This document shows, piece after piece, positions 29,876 through 37,652 of a stretch of DNA of 64,000 nt (position 1 is its first letter; every line of letters begins with the position of its first letter). Source of the stretch: an uncultured Cellvibrionales bacterium. Lineage in GTDB: Bacteria; Pseudomonadota; Gammaproteobacteria; Pseudomonadales; GM7GCV1. Position numbers and translations under genes: made by a program. Below the pieces are notes generated by a model. The model searched no databases. It had not been told where the DNA came from and saw only the letters and a program-made list of their open reading frames with translations. The DNA lies in the NCBI GenBank assembly GCA_913063225.1, contig CAJXYP010000008.1, forward strand, positions 38,881 through 102,880, in the 5' to 3' direction.

Positions 29876-30956
29876 CGATTAGTCTTCGTGCTCTAGTAGG
29901 TTGGTTGGTGGCCGACTCATGCGCGGTCTGCCACTGGTGCTTAATAAACTGAAGGTAGGTGGTATTCCATGACGCTCGAACTTCATTTCGATCACGCCAA
30001 TAAATGATAAATTCGGGGATCTTCTCGCGAGCAAATTCCAAATCGATACGTGCCAGCCTAAGCACGTCGTAGACATCTTGGTTAGGCTTCCAATCGGCGC
30101 TCATGGGTTTTGGATCGACGTCGTTTTCTACCGTGTGCTGGTAGCGAGCCCACTGGCGTTTTACGTGAGTAATAAATCGCGCGTTCCAGGTATTAGAAGG
30201 CTCGCCCTTTTCTTTCCAGAATAAAACGAATTCCGGAATGGCATCTTCAATAAAGGATCGGGAAACTCCGGTTTGATTTATTAAAATATCCAAAGCGTCG
30301 TCGGAAGGAACCCAATTCGAAGACATCAAAGCCGGTTCAGAAGAGCTGGCATTTTCCCAGGGAGCCTTATCTGATTTTTGATTTTGCTCAGTCTGCCATC
30401 TTGCCCATTCACGCAGAACTTGTTTGAGAAAGCGGTTGCCCCAGGCGTGACGAGATTCACCTCGCTCCAGCCAATATTGAACAAAGGTAGGCACTTGCTC
30501 TTCAGCAAACTGTTGAGGAACCCCCTGTTGAGCCAGTAATCGCATGGTATTGTCATCAGGCTGCCAACTCGGAGCCATTCGATTCGCTGGCTTAAAGTCC
30601 GAATATGAATTTGCGCTCGCATTTGGTGGGGTTTTTGCAGGCGCAACGGTTGCCGACTGGTCAAAGGCAAAGCGAAGCATGCCCGATTCGGTAAGCGGAG
30701 CTGAGCCGACAAGGAGCACGCCTTTATCACGAAGACTTTCGCATATTCTCTGAATGTCAGCGCGTTTCCAGAAAGCCAATTCTGATTCTAATTCCTGCGC
30801 GCTAACTTCAAACCACTGATAACCCTGTGATTCCGAAGCCGTTCGAAATCGCGTTAGATCGGCCAAATATGCCAACAATACGGCCTCTTCCAGTCCGATG
30901 GTGGCTGCTAAAGAGGGGGACACTACAAGGTGTCGCTCTGGTATCAGAGAAGACAT
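29844..30956 (-). CDS. Primosomal protein with three DnaT domains
   Basis: Likely a replication-restart or initiation factor that binds single-stranded DNA. It has 370 residues. Residues 1-100 look like a winged-helix domain (SPSLAATIGLEEAVLLAYL, QRICESLRDKGVLLV). Then come three copies of the DnaT-type domain at about 127-188, 211-272 and 285-346. Each copy has the pattern W-P----L, then IPEF/VPTF with YW or FW, then W---F----WARW. E. coli DnaT carries one such domain. The copies are diverged, so the repetition is old. It overlaps the P-like gene and is divergent from radA. Confidence 0.75.
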   Translation of the reverse strand: MSSLIPERHLVVSPSLAATIGLEEAVLLAYLADLTRFRTASESQGYQWFEVSAQELESELAFWKRADIQRICESLRDKGVLLVGSAPLTESGMLRFAFDQSATVAPAKTPPNASANSYSDFKPANRMAPSWQPDDNTMRLLAQQGVPQQFAEEQVPTFVQYWLERGESRHAWGNRFLKQVLREWARWQTEQNQKSDKAPWENASSSEPALMSSNWVPSDDALDILINQTGVSRSFIEDAIPEFVLFWKEKGEPSNTWNARFITHVKRQWARYQHTVENDVDPKPMSADWKPNQDVYDVLRLARIDLEFAREKIPEFIIYWRDRNEVRASWNTTYLQFIKHQWQTAHESATNQPTRARRLIDDLTDTSWAD

Positions 30957-31082
30957 TGGATTATCTAAAACCTTTTATCACTTAATCATCGGGGCGCGAT
31001 TTTTGGACTCCACATGCTACACTCGGTCGCATTCAAAGGTAAGCATTTTTCAACTTTAGCGACCATATTTAGAGATCATAAA

Positions 31083-32444
31083 TTGGCCAAATCCAAATCA
31101 GCATTTGTATGCACGGATTGCGGTGCTGATCACAGCAAATGGCAGGGGCAGTGCACGGCTTGCAACGCCTGGAACACACTTTCCGAAATTCGATTATCTT
31201 CTGCTACTGCAGCGCGCAAAGCTAAGTCTTCAGGTTTTGCTGGCAGTCTATCCACTAGTCAGCGCCTTTCAGAAATTGATGTTGCGGAAGAGCCTCGTAT
31301 TAGCAGTGGCTTTGCCGAGCTCGACCGTGTTTTTGGCGGGGGCATTGTTATTGGCTCTGCTGTTCTCATAGGTGGAGAGCCTGGAGCAGGTAAGAGCACA
31401 CTGCTGCTCCAGATGATGTGCCAACTGGCAAAGTCGCAAAAATCGCTATATGTGACGGGAGAGGAATCACCGCAACAAATCGCATTACGTGCGCGTCGCT
31501 TGGACCTACCCACAGAGCACCTATCCGTAATGGCGGAAACTTCCTTAGATGCCATTATGGCAAGCATCGATAAGGACCCGCCCAAAATCTTGGTTGTGGA
31601 TTCTATTCAGGTTATATACCGCGAAGATATTTCTTCGGCGCCCGGCAGTGTTTCACAGGTTCGCGAGTGCGCTGCGGAGCTAGTTCGGTTTGCCAAGCAA
31701 CGCGGCACTATTTTGATTCTGGTTGGCCATGTGACCAAAGAGGGATCACTTGCAGGGCCAAAGGTATTGGAACATATGATTGATTGTTCCTTGGTTCTCG
31801 ACAGTTCAGATGACTCGCGTTATCGCATGTTGCGCAGCCGCAAGAACCGCTTTGGTGCGGTAAATGAGCTGGGCGTTTTTGCCATGACGGATACAGGTAT
31901 GAAAGAGGTGAGCAACCCCTCAGCCATATTTCTTAGCCGAAACGAAAGCACCTCATCTGGCAGCATAGTCACGTCGGTGTGGGAAGGCAGTCGGCCCTTA
32001 TTAGTTGAAATTCAGGCACTGGCTGATTCAAATCAATACCAAAACCCACGACGTGTCGTGGTTGGTTTAGAGGCTAATCGATTAGCTATGTTGGTGGCTG
32101 TGCTGCATCGCCATGCGGGTATTGCGGTTGGTGATCAGGACATCTTCTTAAACGTTGTTGGCGGTGTTCGCATCACAGAAACTGGCGCAGATCTCCCTGC
32201 TATATTGGCAATTCTTTCCAGTATGCGAGAACGGGAGATACCAAGAGATCTGATTGCCTTTGGCGAGGTAGGTTTAGCTGGGGAGCTTCGGCCGGTTAGT
32301 AATGGACAAGATCGCCTTAAAGAGGCGGTTAAACAGGGCTTTACTCGCGCGATTGTGCCTTACGCCAATAGGCCACAAAACGCGATTAAGGGCATGACAG
32401 TCGTCGCTGCTAAGACTTTGGTTGAGGCAGTAGAAGCTATTTGA
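31083..32444 (+). CDS. radA: DNA repair protein RadA
   Basis: RecA-like branch-migration helicase. I place the start at TTG 31083 (AKSKSAFVC) because family proteins begin just before the zinc finger; the frame is open to a possible start at 31014. From there it has 453 residues. The C4 zinc finger uses Cys10, Cys13, Cys24 and Cys27. Walker A is GGEPGAGKST, Walker B is ILVVDS, and the RadA-specific KNRFG motif is present. The C-terminal Lon-like domain includes GEVGLAGELRPV. It is divergent from the primosome pair. Confidence 0.95.
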   Translation: MAKSKSAFVCTDCGADHSKWQGQCTACNAWNTLSEIRLSSATAARKAKSSGFAGSLSTSQRLSEIDVAEEPRISSGFAELDRVFGGGIVIGSAVLIGGEPGAGKSTLLLQMMCQLAKSQKSLYVTGEESPQQIALRARRLDLPTEHLSVMAETSLDAIMASIDKDPPKILVVDSIQVIYREDISSAPGSVSQVRECAAELVRFAKQRGTILILVGHVTKEGSLAGPKVLEHMIDCSLVLDSSDDSRYRMLRSRKNRFGAVNELGVFAMTDTGMKEVSNPSAIFLSRNESTSSGSIVTSVWEGSRPLLVEIQALADSNQYQNPRRVVVGLEANRLAMLVAVLHRHAGIAVGDQDIFLNVVGGVRITETGADLPAILAILSSMREREIPRDLIAFGEVGLAGELRPVSNGQDRLKEAVKQGFTRAIVPYANRPQNAIKGMTVVAAKTLVEAVEAI

Positions 32445-32521
32445 GTTTTAACGGGGTTCCCCTTTGGCCCCTTTATTGATTGGGCTTGGTAATCGCTGAT
32501 GGTGAATAGATAATTTTAGCT

Positions 32522-33026
32522 ATTTCCACTGCCGTAGGGGCGTTCTTTACTTGCCCAAAGTAAAGAACCAAAAGAAAGGGCATGCTGGGTCTAGGTTAGG
32601 AGATATCATTTAGGTCTGTAGAAAATTGCTCCTGCATTTTCTGCACTTCCGCCATCCCTGGCGGGTGTCGCATCCTGCTCGGGTCGCACTTTCGTGCACG
32701 TCCATGTGCACTCAATCCCAATAAGCACCGCCCCACTCAGCAAGCTTAACGGGGCCTTGCCCTCACCTCGATGGGAGGATCGAAGCTTAACTTTTTTTTG
32801 AGCTTTTGAGCGTAGCGATTAGGTCGTGACTTGGAGCCGCCAAGAAGCGGAGTTTCTATCCGTATAAAGCGAGGATTGTCTGAGAAAACTCCTAAGATTT
32901 TCGAGTTCCGCAGCTTAGGATCTAAACGAGCATCGCAGGTTACCCGCGCAGCGGGTGGCGTAACCGGAGTAGGCGCTTTTGGTTCCTTTTGGCAAGACAA
33001 AAGAACGCTCCCATAGCAGCGGAAAT
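32522..33026. repeat. Noncoding element bounded by imperfect inverted repeats (MITE-like)
   Basis: A stretch of about 505 bases with no plausible gene between radA and amtB. The left end begins ATTTCCACTGCCGTAGGGGC and continues TTCTTTACTTGCCC. The complement of the right end begins ATTTCCGCTGCTATGGGAGC and continues TTCTTTTGTCTTGCC, so the terminal inverted repeats run about 50 bases with scattered mismatches. Both ends then read ACCAAAAG. Inside are further short palindromes, for example around 32937-32962 (GTTAC...GTAAC). No transposase is present. It looks like a mobile non-autonomous repeat or a folded repeat element; copy number elsewhere is unknown. Confidence 0.6.
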
Positions 33027-33084
33027 CCCTTGGTCTACCAAGATCGAATCAGCAAACAATCCAATTCCATATCCCGGGAATTAA

Positions 33085-33106
33085 AAAAGGGGCCGAAGCC
33101 CCTTTT
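33085..33106 (-). terminator. Intrinsic terminator of amtB
   Basis: Perfect stem AAAAGGGGC/GCCCCTTTT with a TTCG loop on the minus strand, followed there by a run of T. It lies 33 bases after the amtB stop. Confidence 0.88.
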
Positions 33107-33138
33107 GCAGATTAATAGCGCTGAGCGCAAATCACCCA

Positions 33139-34434
33139 CTACATATCGTTGTATCCCTTCTCGTTATGAAGCGCGATATCCAGACCCTGTTGCTCAGTAT
33201 CTGCATCAACTCTGAGGCCCATCACCTTATCCAACACCTTGAGGATGATGAAAGTAACTACTGCAGTGTAGACAAGCGTTGATACAATGCCTGTAAGTTG
33301 AACACCCAATTGAGAAGCAATACTTACGTCTAAGCCTTGGCCACTAAAAAGACCAAGTTGGCTTGAGGCAAAGATGCCCGCCATAAAGGTACCCAAAATG
33401 CCGCCGACTCCATGTACCGGAAATACATCCAAAGAATCATCGATTTTGAATTTTTGTTTGATTGCCTGAGTAGCAAAGTAGCAAACCACACCAGCAGATA
33501 AGCCGATAATAAGCGCGCCACCGGGGCCAACATACCCTGAAGCTGGAGTAATAGTACCCAAGCCGGCAACCATGCCAGTAACTATGCCCAATACCGATGG
33601 CTTACCAAATCGAACCCATTCCAGAGTCATCCAGGCCAGTGAACCTGCAGCTGCAGAAATATGGGTGACCAGCATAGCCATGCCAGCGTCTCCGTTTGCT
33701 GCCAGTGCAGAGCCGGCGTTAAAGCCGAACCAGCCAACCCAGAGCATGCCCGCACCGGCAACACACATAGTTAGGTTATGCGGCAGCATCGGATGGGTAG
33801 GGAAGCCGTTGCGATTACCAATAAGTAGGGCAGCGACCAGCGCGCCTGTGCCCGCAGTGATATGTACGACCGTTCCGCCGGCAAAATCGAGTAGGCCCAT
33901 TTGGCCTAACCAGCCACCGCCCCAAACCCAATGGCAAATTGGTGCGTAAACAACAACCAACCAAATAACGGTGAAGACAAGCATGGTGGAAAATTTCATG
34001 CGCTCGGCAAATGCGCCGACGATAAGAGCCGGCGTAATAATGGCAAACGTCATCTGGAACATGACAAACACTGATTCAGGAATATCGCCTGCTAGAGAGC
34101 CTTCGGTGAGTCCGGCGAGAAAGAACCGTGAAGTGCCGCCAATAAAAGCATTTACACTGCCGCCATCGGTAAATGCCAGGCTGTATCCAACGAGTATCCA
34201 AACAATGGAGGCAACACAGGTAATGGCAAAACACTGCATTAATACAGAGAGTACGTTTTTACTTCTAACCAAGCCTGCATAGAATAGTGACAAACCAGGA
34301 ATTGTCATAAACAGAACCAGTGCTGTGGAGGTCAAAATCCAAGCAGTGTTTGCTTCATTTAACTGCTGGGCTGAAGCGGCAGAGCCGGCCAGCAGTAATG
34401 TAAGCGCAAAAAGAGTGCGAAAGCCCGTCATCAA
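33139..34434 (-). CDS. amtB: Ammonium transporter AmtB
   Basis: Inner-membrane trimeric ammonia/ammonium channel. The 431-residue protein has a cleavable signal (cleavage near SAASA-QQ), as Amt proteins do, followed by about 11 membrane segments. Conserved segments include SLFYAGLVRSKNVLS, the periplasmic gate Phe/Trp region, GGTVVHITAGTGALVAAL and HGVGGILGTFMAGIFAS with the pore histidines. The usual upstream partner glnK is not adjacent. Expression would be expected under nitrogen control, but I found no convincing sigma-54 promoter in the upstream 326 bases. Confidence 0.95.
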   Translation of the reverse strand: MMTGFRTLFALTLLLAGSAASAQQLNEANTAWILTSTALVLFMTIPGLSLFYAGLVRSKNVLSVLMQCFAITCVASIVWILVGYSLAFTDGGSVNAFIGGTSRFFLAGLTEGSLAGDIPESVFVMFQMTFAIITPALIVGAFAERMKFSTMLVFTVIWLVVVYAPICHWVWGGGWLGQMGLLDFAGGTVVHITAGTGALVAALLIGNRNGFPTHPMLPHNLTMCVAGAGMLWVGWFGFNAGSALAANGDAGMAMLVTHISAAAGSLAWMTLEWVRFGKPSVLGIVTGMVAGLGTITPASGYVGPGGALIIGLSAGVVCYFATQAIKQKFKIDDSLDVFPVHGVGGILGTFMAGIFASSQLGLFSGQGLDVSIASQLGVQLTGIVSTLVYTAVVTFIILKVLDKVMGLRVDADTEQQGLDIALHNEKGYNDM

Positions 34435-34760
34435 ATGTCCCCTAGGTAAAGGTTTAGATTTTGTGGCGGCTAATTTGTGGTGCGTTTTTTGTGTATTGCC
34501 ACCTTCTAGTGCGTATTAAAGACAATAGTGGTGTGTAAAGTCCACCCTAGATATCCATTGATTTGGATCTGGATATTCATTTGGCCACTAGGCCCTGATT
34601 TTTTGGGCAATATCTTCACAGATCCGTTGTTTCTCTTAACCTTGTTCATGGCATAGCCCTTGGTTGTTCACAAAGATTACACATCTTTACCTCTTATATT
34701 GACCTCTTAACGAGGATCGTCGCCAAGATGCACCCATCGTTAATACAGAGGTGAAGCGAA
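34435..34760. other. Intergenic region between divergent amtB and a small secreted protein
   Basis: These 326 bases must hold both divergent promoters. I looked for a sigma-54 site (GG-N10-GC) toward amtB and for sigma-70 boxes toward 34761 and found none convincing. No RNA gene or repeat was seen. An AGAGGTGAAG ribosome site precedes the gene at 34761. Confidence 0.5.
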
Positions 34761-35024
34761 ATGAAACAGTTCAACAAATTAATGGTTACCGTCTTAGTTT
34801 TATCCGCGGCTGGTTTTGCTTCCGCAGCAAAAAATGAAAGTGCAAAAGGAGTTTCAGTAAGCATGGATCATTTAACGCACTCTATTGATATGGCGCGGCG
34901 AGCGACCCTTCGCATTGATCATATGATGGATAGGCGTTTAGATTTTCAAACAAGTCGTGCTGTCGCCGCTATGTACGAGGCTCCTACCAGTATTGCCCCG
35001 GTAGAAGTTCGGCTCGAGCTGTAG
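34761..35024 (+). CDS. Small secreted protein of unknown function
   Basis: An 87-residue protein with a clear signal peptide (MKQFNKLMVTVLVLSAAGFASA, shown only to its end) and a mature part of about 65 residues that is mostly helical and rich in His, Arg and Met (DHLTHSIDMARR, IDHMMDRRLDF). A strong GAGGTGAAG ribosome site precedes the ATG, and an intrinsic terminator follows at 35106, so it is a single-gene transcript and probably abundant. I do not recognise the family. Its place just before a Cpx-like two-component system makes a stress-sensing or CpxP-like role imaginable, but nothing in the sequence proves it. Confidence 0.7.
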   Translation: MKQFNKLMVTVLVLSAAGFASAAKNESAKGVSVSMDHLTHSIDMARRATLRIDHMMDRRLDFQTSRAVAAMYEAPTSIAPVEVRLEL

Positions 35025-35105
35025 TTTTACTATGCGTTGCCAGCGGCAAAACGAGTTACAGTACTTTCTATCCCCCCTCGTTTAGATATAAGTGCTTATT
35101 ACATA

Positions 35106-35127
35106 CGGCCTTCGGGCCGCTTTTTTT
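35106..35127 (+). terminator. Intrinsic terminator
   Basis: Stem CGGCC/GGCCG with a TTCG loop followed by CTTTTTTT. It ends the transcript of the small secreted protein and shows that the next gene starts after it. Confidence 0.88.
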
Positions 35128-35210
35128 CAGATATTTACAAATATACTGGTACTGTTTGCCCAGCAAGGCTCACAATGCATGCTAGAAATTGTAAAAAGGT
35201 CAGTTCCTAC

Positions 35211-35582
35211 GTGAATCGGAGATCTAAATATTCTTTGGTTGTTTTCGCATTATTCGGAGTTTTGGCAGCTTCTTGTGCTGGCAAAGAGCAGTTAATAATG
35301 CCGGATCGATTTGATACCGAGATTTTGCAGGATGGCAGTAAACGCTTTTCCTTCAGCTTGGATTTTAATCGCAGGGGTAGGTTGGTGAGTTCTGGAGATG
35401 CTGCTTCTGGTAGGTCAGCGTCGGTTTCAATTGCGCCACGGCAAGCTGAAATGGAACGTGCGCTAAATATGTATTTTGAAATGTACCCCTATTGTGACGA
35501 GGGGTACTTTGTTTATGATCAGGGGTTCGATGGCAGTACCTATACTTTGTTAGGTGAATGTCAGGAATCTGCAAATCTATAA
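35211..35582 (+). CDS. Small lipoprotein of unknown function
   Basis: From GTG 35211 the protein has 123 residues and a compact lipoprotein signal ending LAASC (Cys22). The frame is open further upstream to an ATG at 35175 and beyond, but the earlier part lies across a terminator and is not credible. The mature part reads as a soluble domain (RFDTEILQDGSKRFSFSLDF, then helical MERALNMYFEMYPYC, then GGST-like strands), with two Cys in the second half that could form a disulfide. No family recognised. It ends 18 bases before the response regulator and may be its envelope partner. Confidence 0.65.
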   Translation: MNRRSKYSLVVFALFGVLAASCAGKEQLIMPDRFDTEILQDGSKRFSFSLDFNRRGRLVSSGDAASGRSASVSIAPRQAEMERALNMYFEMYPYCDEGYFVYDQGFDGSTYTLLGECQESANL

Positions 35583-35600
35583 AACGTATAGAAAGTAAAG

Positions 35601-36296
35601 GTGTCTAAATTGAGTGAACGAATACTATTGGTAGACGACGACAAGTCGCTAAATGAACTACTCAGTCAATATCTGACAAACGCCGGTTTCGAGGCCTCAT
35701 CTGTTACCTCTGGCGAAAAAGCGATTTCTGCACTGCAATCTGACTCCAACTTCGATCTATTGGTTGTGGACGTAATGATGCCGGGTATTACCGGTCTTGA
35801 GTTATTGCCCATTGTGCGTTCACGATGGAATATTCCCGTGATTATGCTTACCGGCCGTGGCGAAGATATTGATCGTATTTTAGGTCTGGAAATGGGTGCA
35901 GATGATTATCTTGCCAAACCCTGTAATCCGAGAGAATTACTAGCCCGTATCAAGGCGGTATTAAGGCGTTCTGGTGAAGTTAAAGCTGAAGTGGCTGCCA
36001 GCATAGAGTTACATGGGATTTGTGTTGATTCCGGCAGTCGTCAAGCCAGTATCGGCGAAGACGGCCTAACCCTGACTACCGCTGAGTTTGATGTGTTGAA
36101 CGAGCTCATGAAAAACGCAGGCTCAGTGGTTAGCCGTGAAGATTTAACCCGGCGTGTATTACACAGAGAATTGACTCCTTACGATAGAAGTATTGATGTG
36201 CATGTAAGCCGAGTACGCACAGCTTTACGTAAGCATTTTGAAGGCCGGGATCTAATTGTCACAGTACGAGGTGTTGGCTACCAATTCGCCAAATAG
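35601..36296 (+). CDS. OmpR-family response regulator, CpxR-like
   Basis: DNA-binding regulator of an envelope-type two-component system. It has 231 residues from GTG 35601. The receiver domain has the acidic cluster VDDD (11-14), phospho-acceptor Asp57 in VVDVMMPG, Thr in MLTGRG and Lys in LAKP. A winged-helix output domain follows from about 135 (TLTTAEFDVL, RSIDVHVSRVR, RGVGYQFA). ILGLEMGADDYLAKP is close to CpxR. The kinase follows after 9 bases. The CpxR assignment is by resemblance. Confidence 0.9.
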   Translation: MSKLSERILLVDDDKSLNELLSQYLTNAGFEASSVTSGEKAISALQSDSNFDLLVVDVMMPGITGLELLPIVRSRWNIPVIMLTGRGEDIDRILGLEMGADDYLAKPCNPRELLARIKAVLRRSGEVKAEVAASIELHGICVDSGSRQASIGEDGLTLTTAEFDVLNELMKNAGSVVSREDLTRRVLHRELTPYDRSIDVHVSRVRTALRKHFEGRDLIVTVRGVGYQFAK

Positions 36297-36305
36297 AAGA
36301 TACCC

Positions 36306-37604
36306 ATGCGCGCTACCAGCACTTTATTTTGGAAATTCTTCCTGGCCATTTGGGTTGGATACGTGTTGATTATCGGTATTTCTGTTGTGTGGTTGGAAGC
36401 AGAGTACAAAAGAAGCTTTTCAGAATTTGAAGTAAGCGAACGCTACAGTAATTTGGCGAACTACATAATTGAAGGCTATGAGCTCGGAATAGGTCTTTCG
36501 CGCAACGATATTCGCAGACGGGAAGACCTTGGCAATATTGAGGGTAGAAATGACACCCTGGTTATTTTAGATGTGGCTAACGACCGGATTGTATTTGGTG
36601 ACCGGGATTGGCTCGATCTCGAAAACAGAAGAATAGACATTATGTTTCGAGCAACTAATAGCGGTTACTTCTATCGAATCAATGTCAGCATTCCTCCCCA
36701 GCGAAGTCCGCTGCCAGATTTGGCTTCTCCGATGTCTTTTGGTATCGCTCTATTTACATCACTTCTATATAGCTGGTTATTTACGATAGTACTGACGCGC
36801 CCCATTACCCGTCTTAAATCTCACGTTCAGTTATTAGGTCGTGGTGGAAATCTGGATCAAAAACTCGAAGCCAAACTAATGAGTCGCCATGACGAAATAG
36901 GAGATTTGGCTACCTCTATTGACGAAATGTCGGAATACATTCAAGAATTGCTCGATTCCAAGCAACGTTTGCTTTTCGATGTCTCCCATGAACTTAGAGC
37001 GCCACTTGCACGTATGCAGGTGGCCGCGGGCATAGCGCGCGATGACGCCGAGGCAAAGGGTGCCGACATCGCTATGCACGATCGCGTCGAGCAAGAAGTT
37101 GAAACGTTAAAGGCGCTGATATCTGAACTATTGCTGCTGGCGAAAACTGAAAGCGGCACAGTAGATCGGCAGCTGGTATCACTGCCCGACGAGCTAAATG
37201 CCGTTATTGAAGATATGAGGTTTGGCGCTAAAGATAGGGTGATTACCTCCAGATTCAGCGTCGAAAATGCTGATTTAGAAATTTCGATTCAGCTCTTCGA
37301 CCGAGTAGTACAAAACCTAATTGAGAACGCTATTAAGTATTCCGGGGGCGAAGTTTTTGTCTACTTGGATGAAGAAGGGGACGATTGGTTAATTCGAGTT
37401 GAAGATTCCGGTGAAGGTATTCCGGAAGATCAAATAGAACTAATGATCCAACCTTTTACACGGCTGCAGTCCGAGAGTGTCGAAGGCTTTGGTCTGGGCC
37501 TGAGCATTGCACTTCGAGCTGCCACCGCCTTGGGCGGGAGCTTGAAGCTGGTCAATTGCGATGAGGGCGGACTATGCGCTGCCCTTCGTCTGCCAAAGAG
37601 CTAG
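36306..37604 (+). CDS. Sensor histidine kinase, CpxA-like
   Basis: Membrane kinase partner of the preceding regulator, 432 residues. A first membrane helix spans about 10-30, a periplasmic sensor 31-143, and a second membrane helix 144-164. HAMP follows, then the H-box FDVSHELRAPLARMQ with phospho-acceptor His228. The catalytic domain has NLIENAIKYS (N-box), DSGEGIPED (G1) and GFGLGLSIA (G2). HELRAPLAR with Arg/Ala-Pro is typical of CpxA/RstB. The ligand is unknown. The genes overlap closely in an operon with the upstream lipoprotein. Confidence 0.9.
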   Translation: MRATSTLFWKFFLAIWVGYVLIIGISVVWLEAEYKRSFSEFEVSERYSNLANYIIEGYELGIGLSRNDIRRREDLGNIEGRNDTLVILDVANDRIVFGDRDWLDLENRRIDIMFRATNSGYFYRINVSIPPQRSPLPDLASPMSFGIALFTSLLYSWLFTIVLTRPITRLKSHVQLLGRGGNLDQKLEAKLMSRHDEIGDLATSIDEMSEYIQELLDSKQRLLFDVSHELRAPLARMQVAAGIARDDAEAKGADIAMHDRVEQEVETLKALISELLLLAKTESGTVDRQLVSLPDELNAVIEDMRFGAKDRVITSRFSVENADLEISIQLFDRVVQNLIENAIKYSGGEVFVYLDEEGDDWLIRVEDSGEGIPEDQIELMIQPFTRLQSESVEGFGLGLSIALRAATALGGSLKLVNCDEGGLCAALRLPKS

Positions 37605-37652
37605 TTCGAAAAACCTAGCCCTTTTTGTTAACCCTTAAATCTAGCCCGCACT

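Noticed and set aside
32746..33016. Two 61-84 residue open frames inside the inverted-repeat element
   Set aside because: They overlap each other on opposite strands, are Arg/Pro/Lys-rich and start without ribosome sites; the region looks like a noncoding repeat.
33572..34282. Long open frames on the plus strand opposite amtB
   Set aside because: No family match, no ribosome sites, and they follow the codon pattern of amtB on the other strand.
34435..34700. Sigma-54 promoter for amtB
   Set aside because: TGGCAATACAC...GC-like letters exist but the GG-to-GC spacing is wrong.
35037..35210. Upstream extension of the lipoprotein gene
   Set aside because: It runs through an intrinsic terminator at 35106-35127 and adds no signal or domain; the lipoprotein signal begins at 35211.
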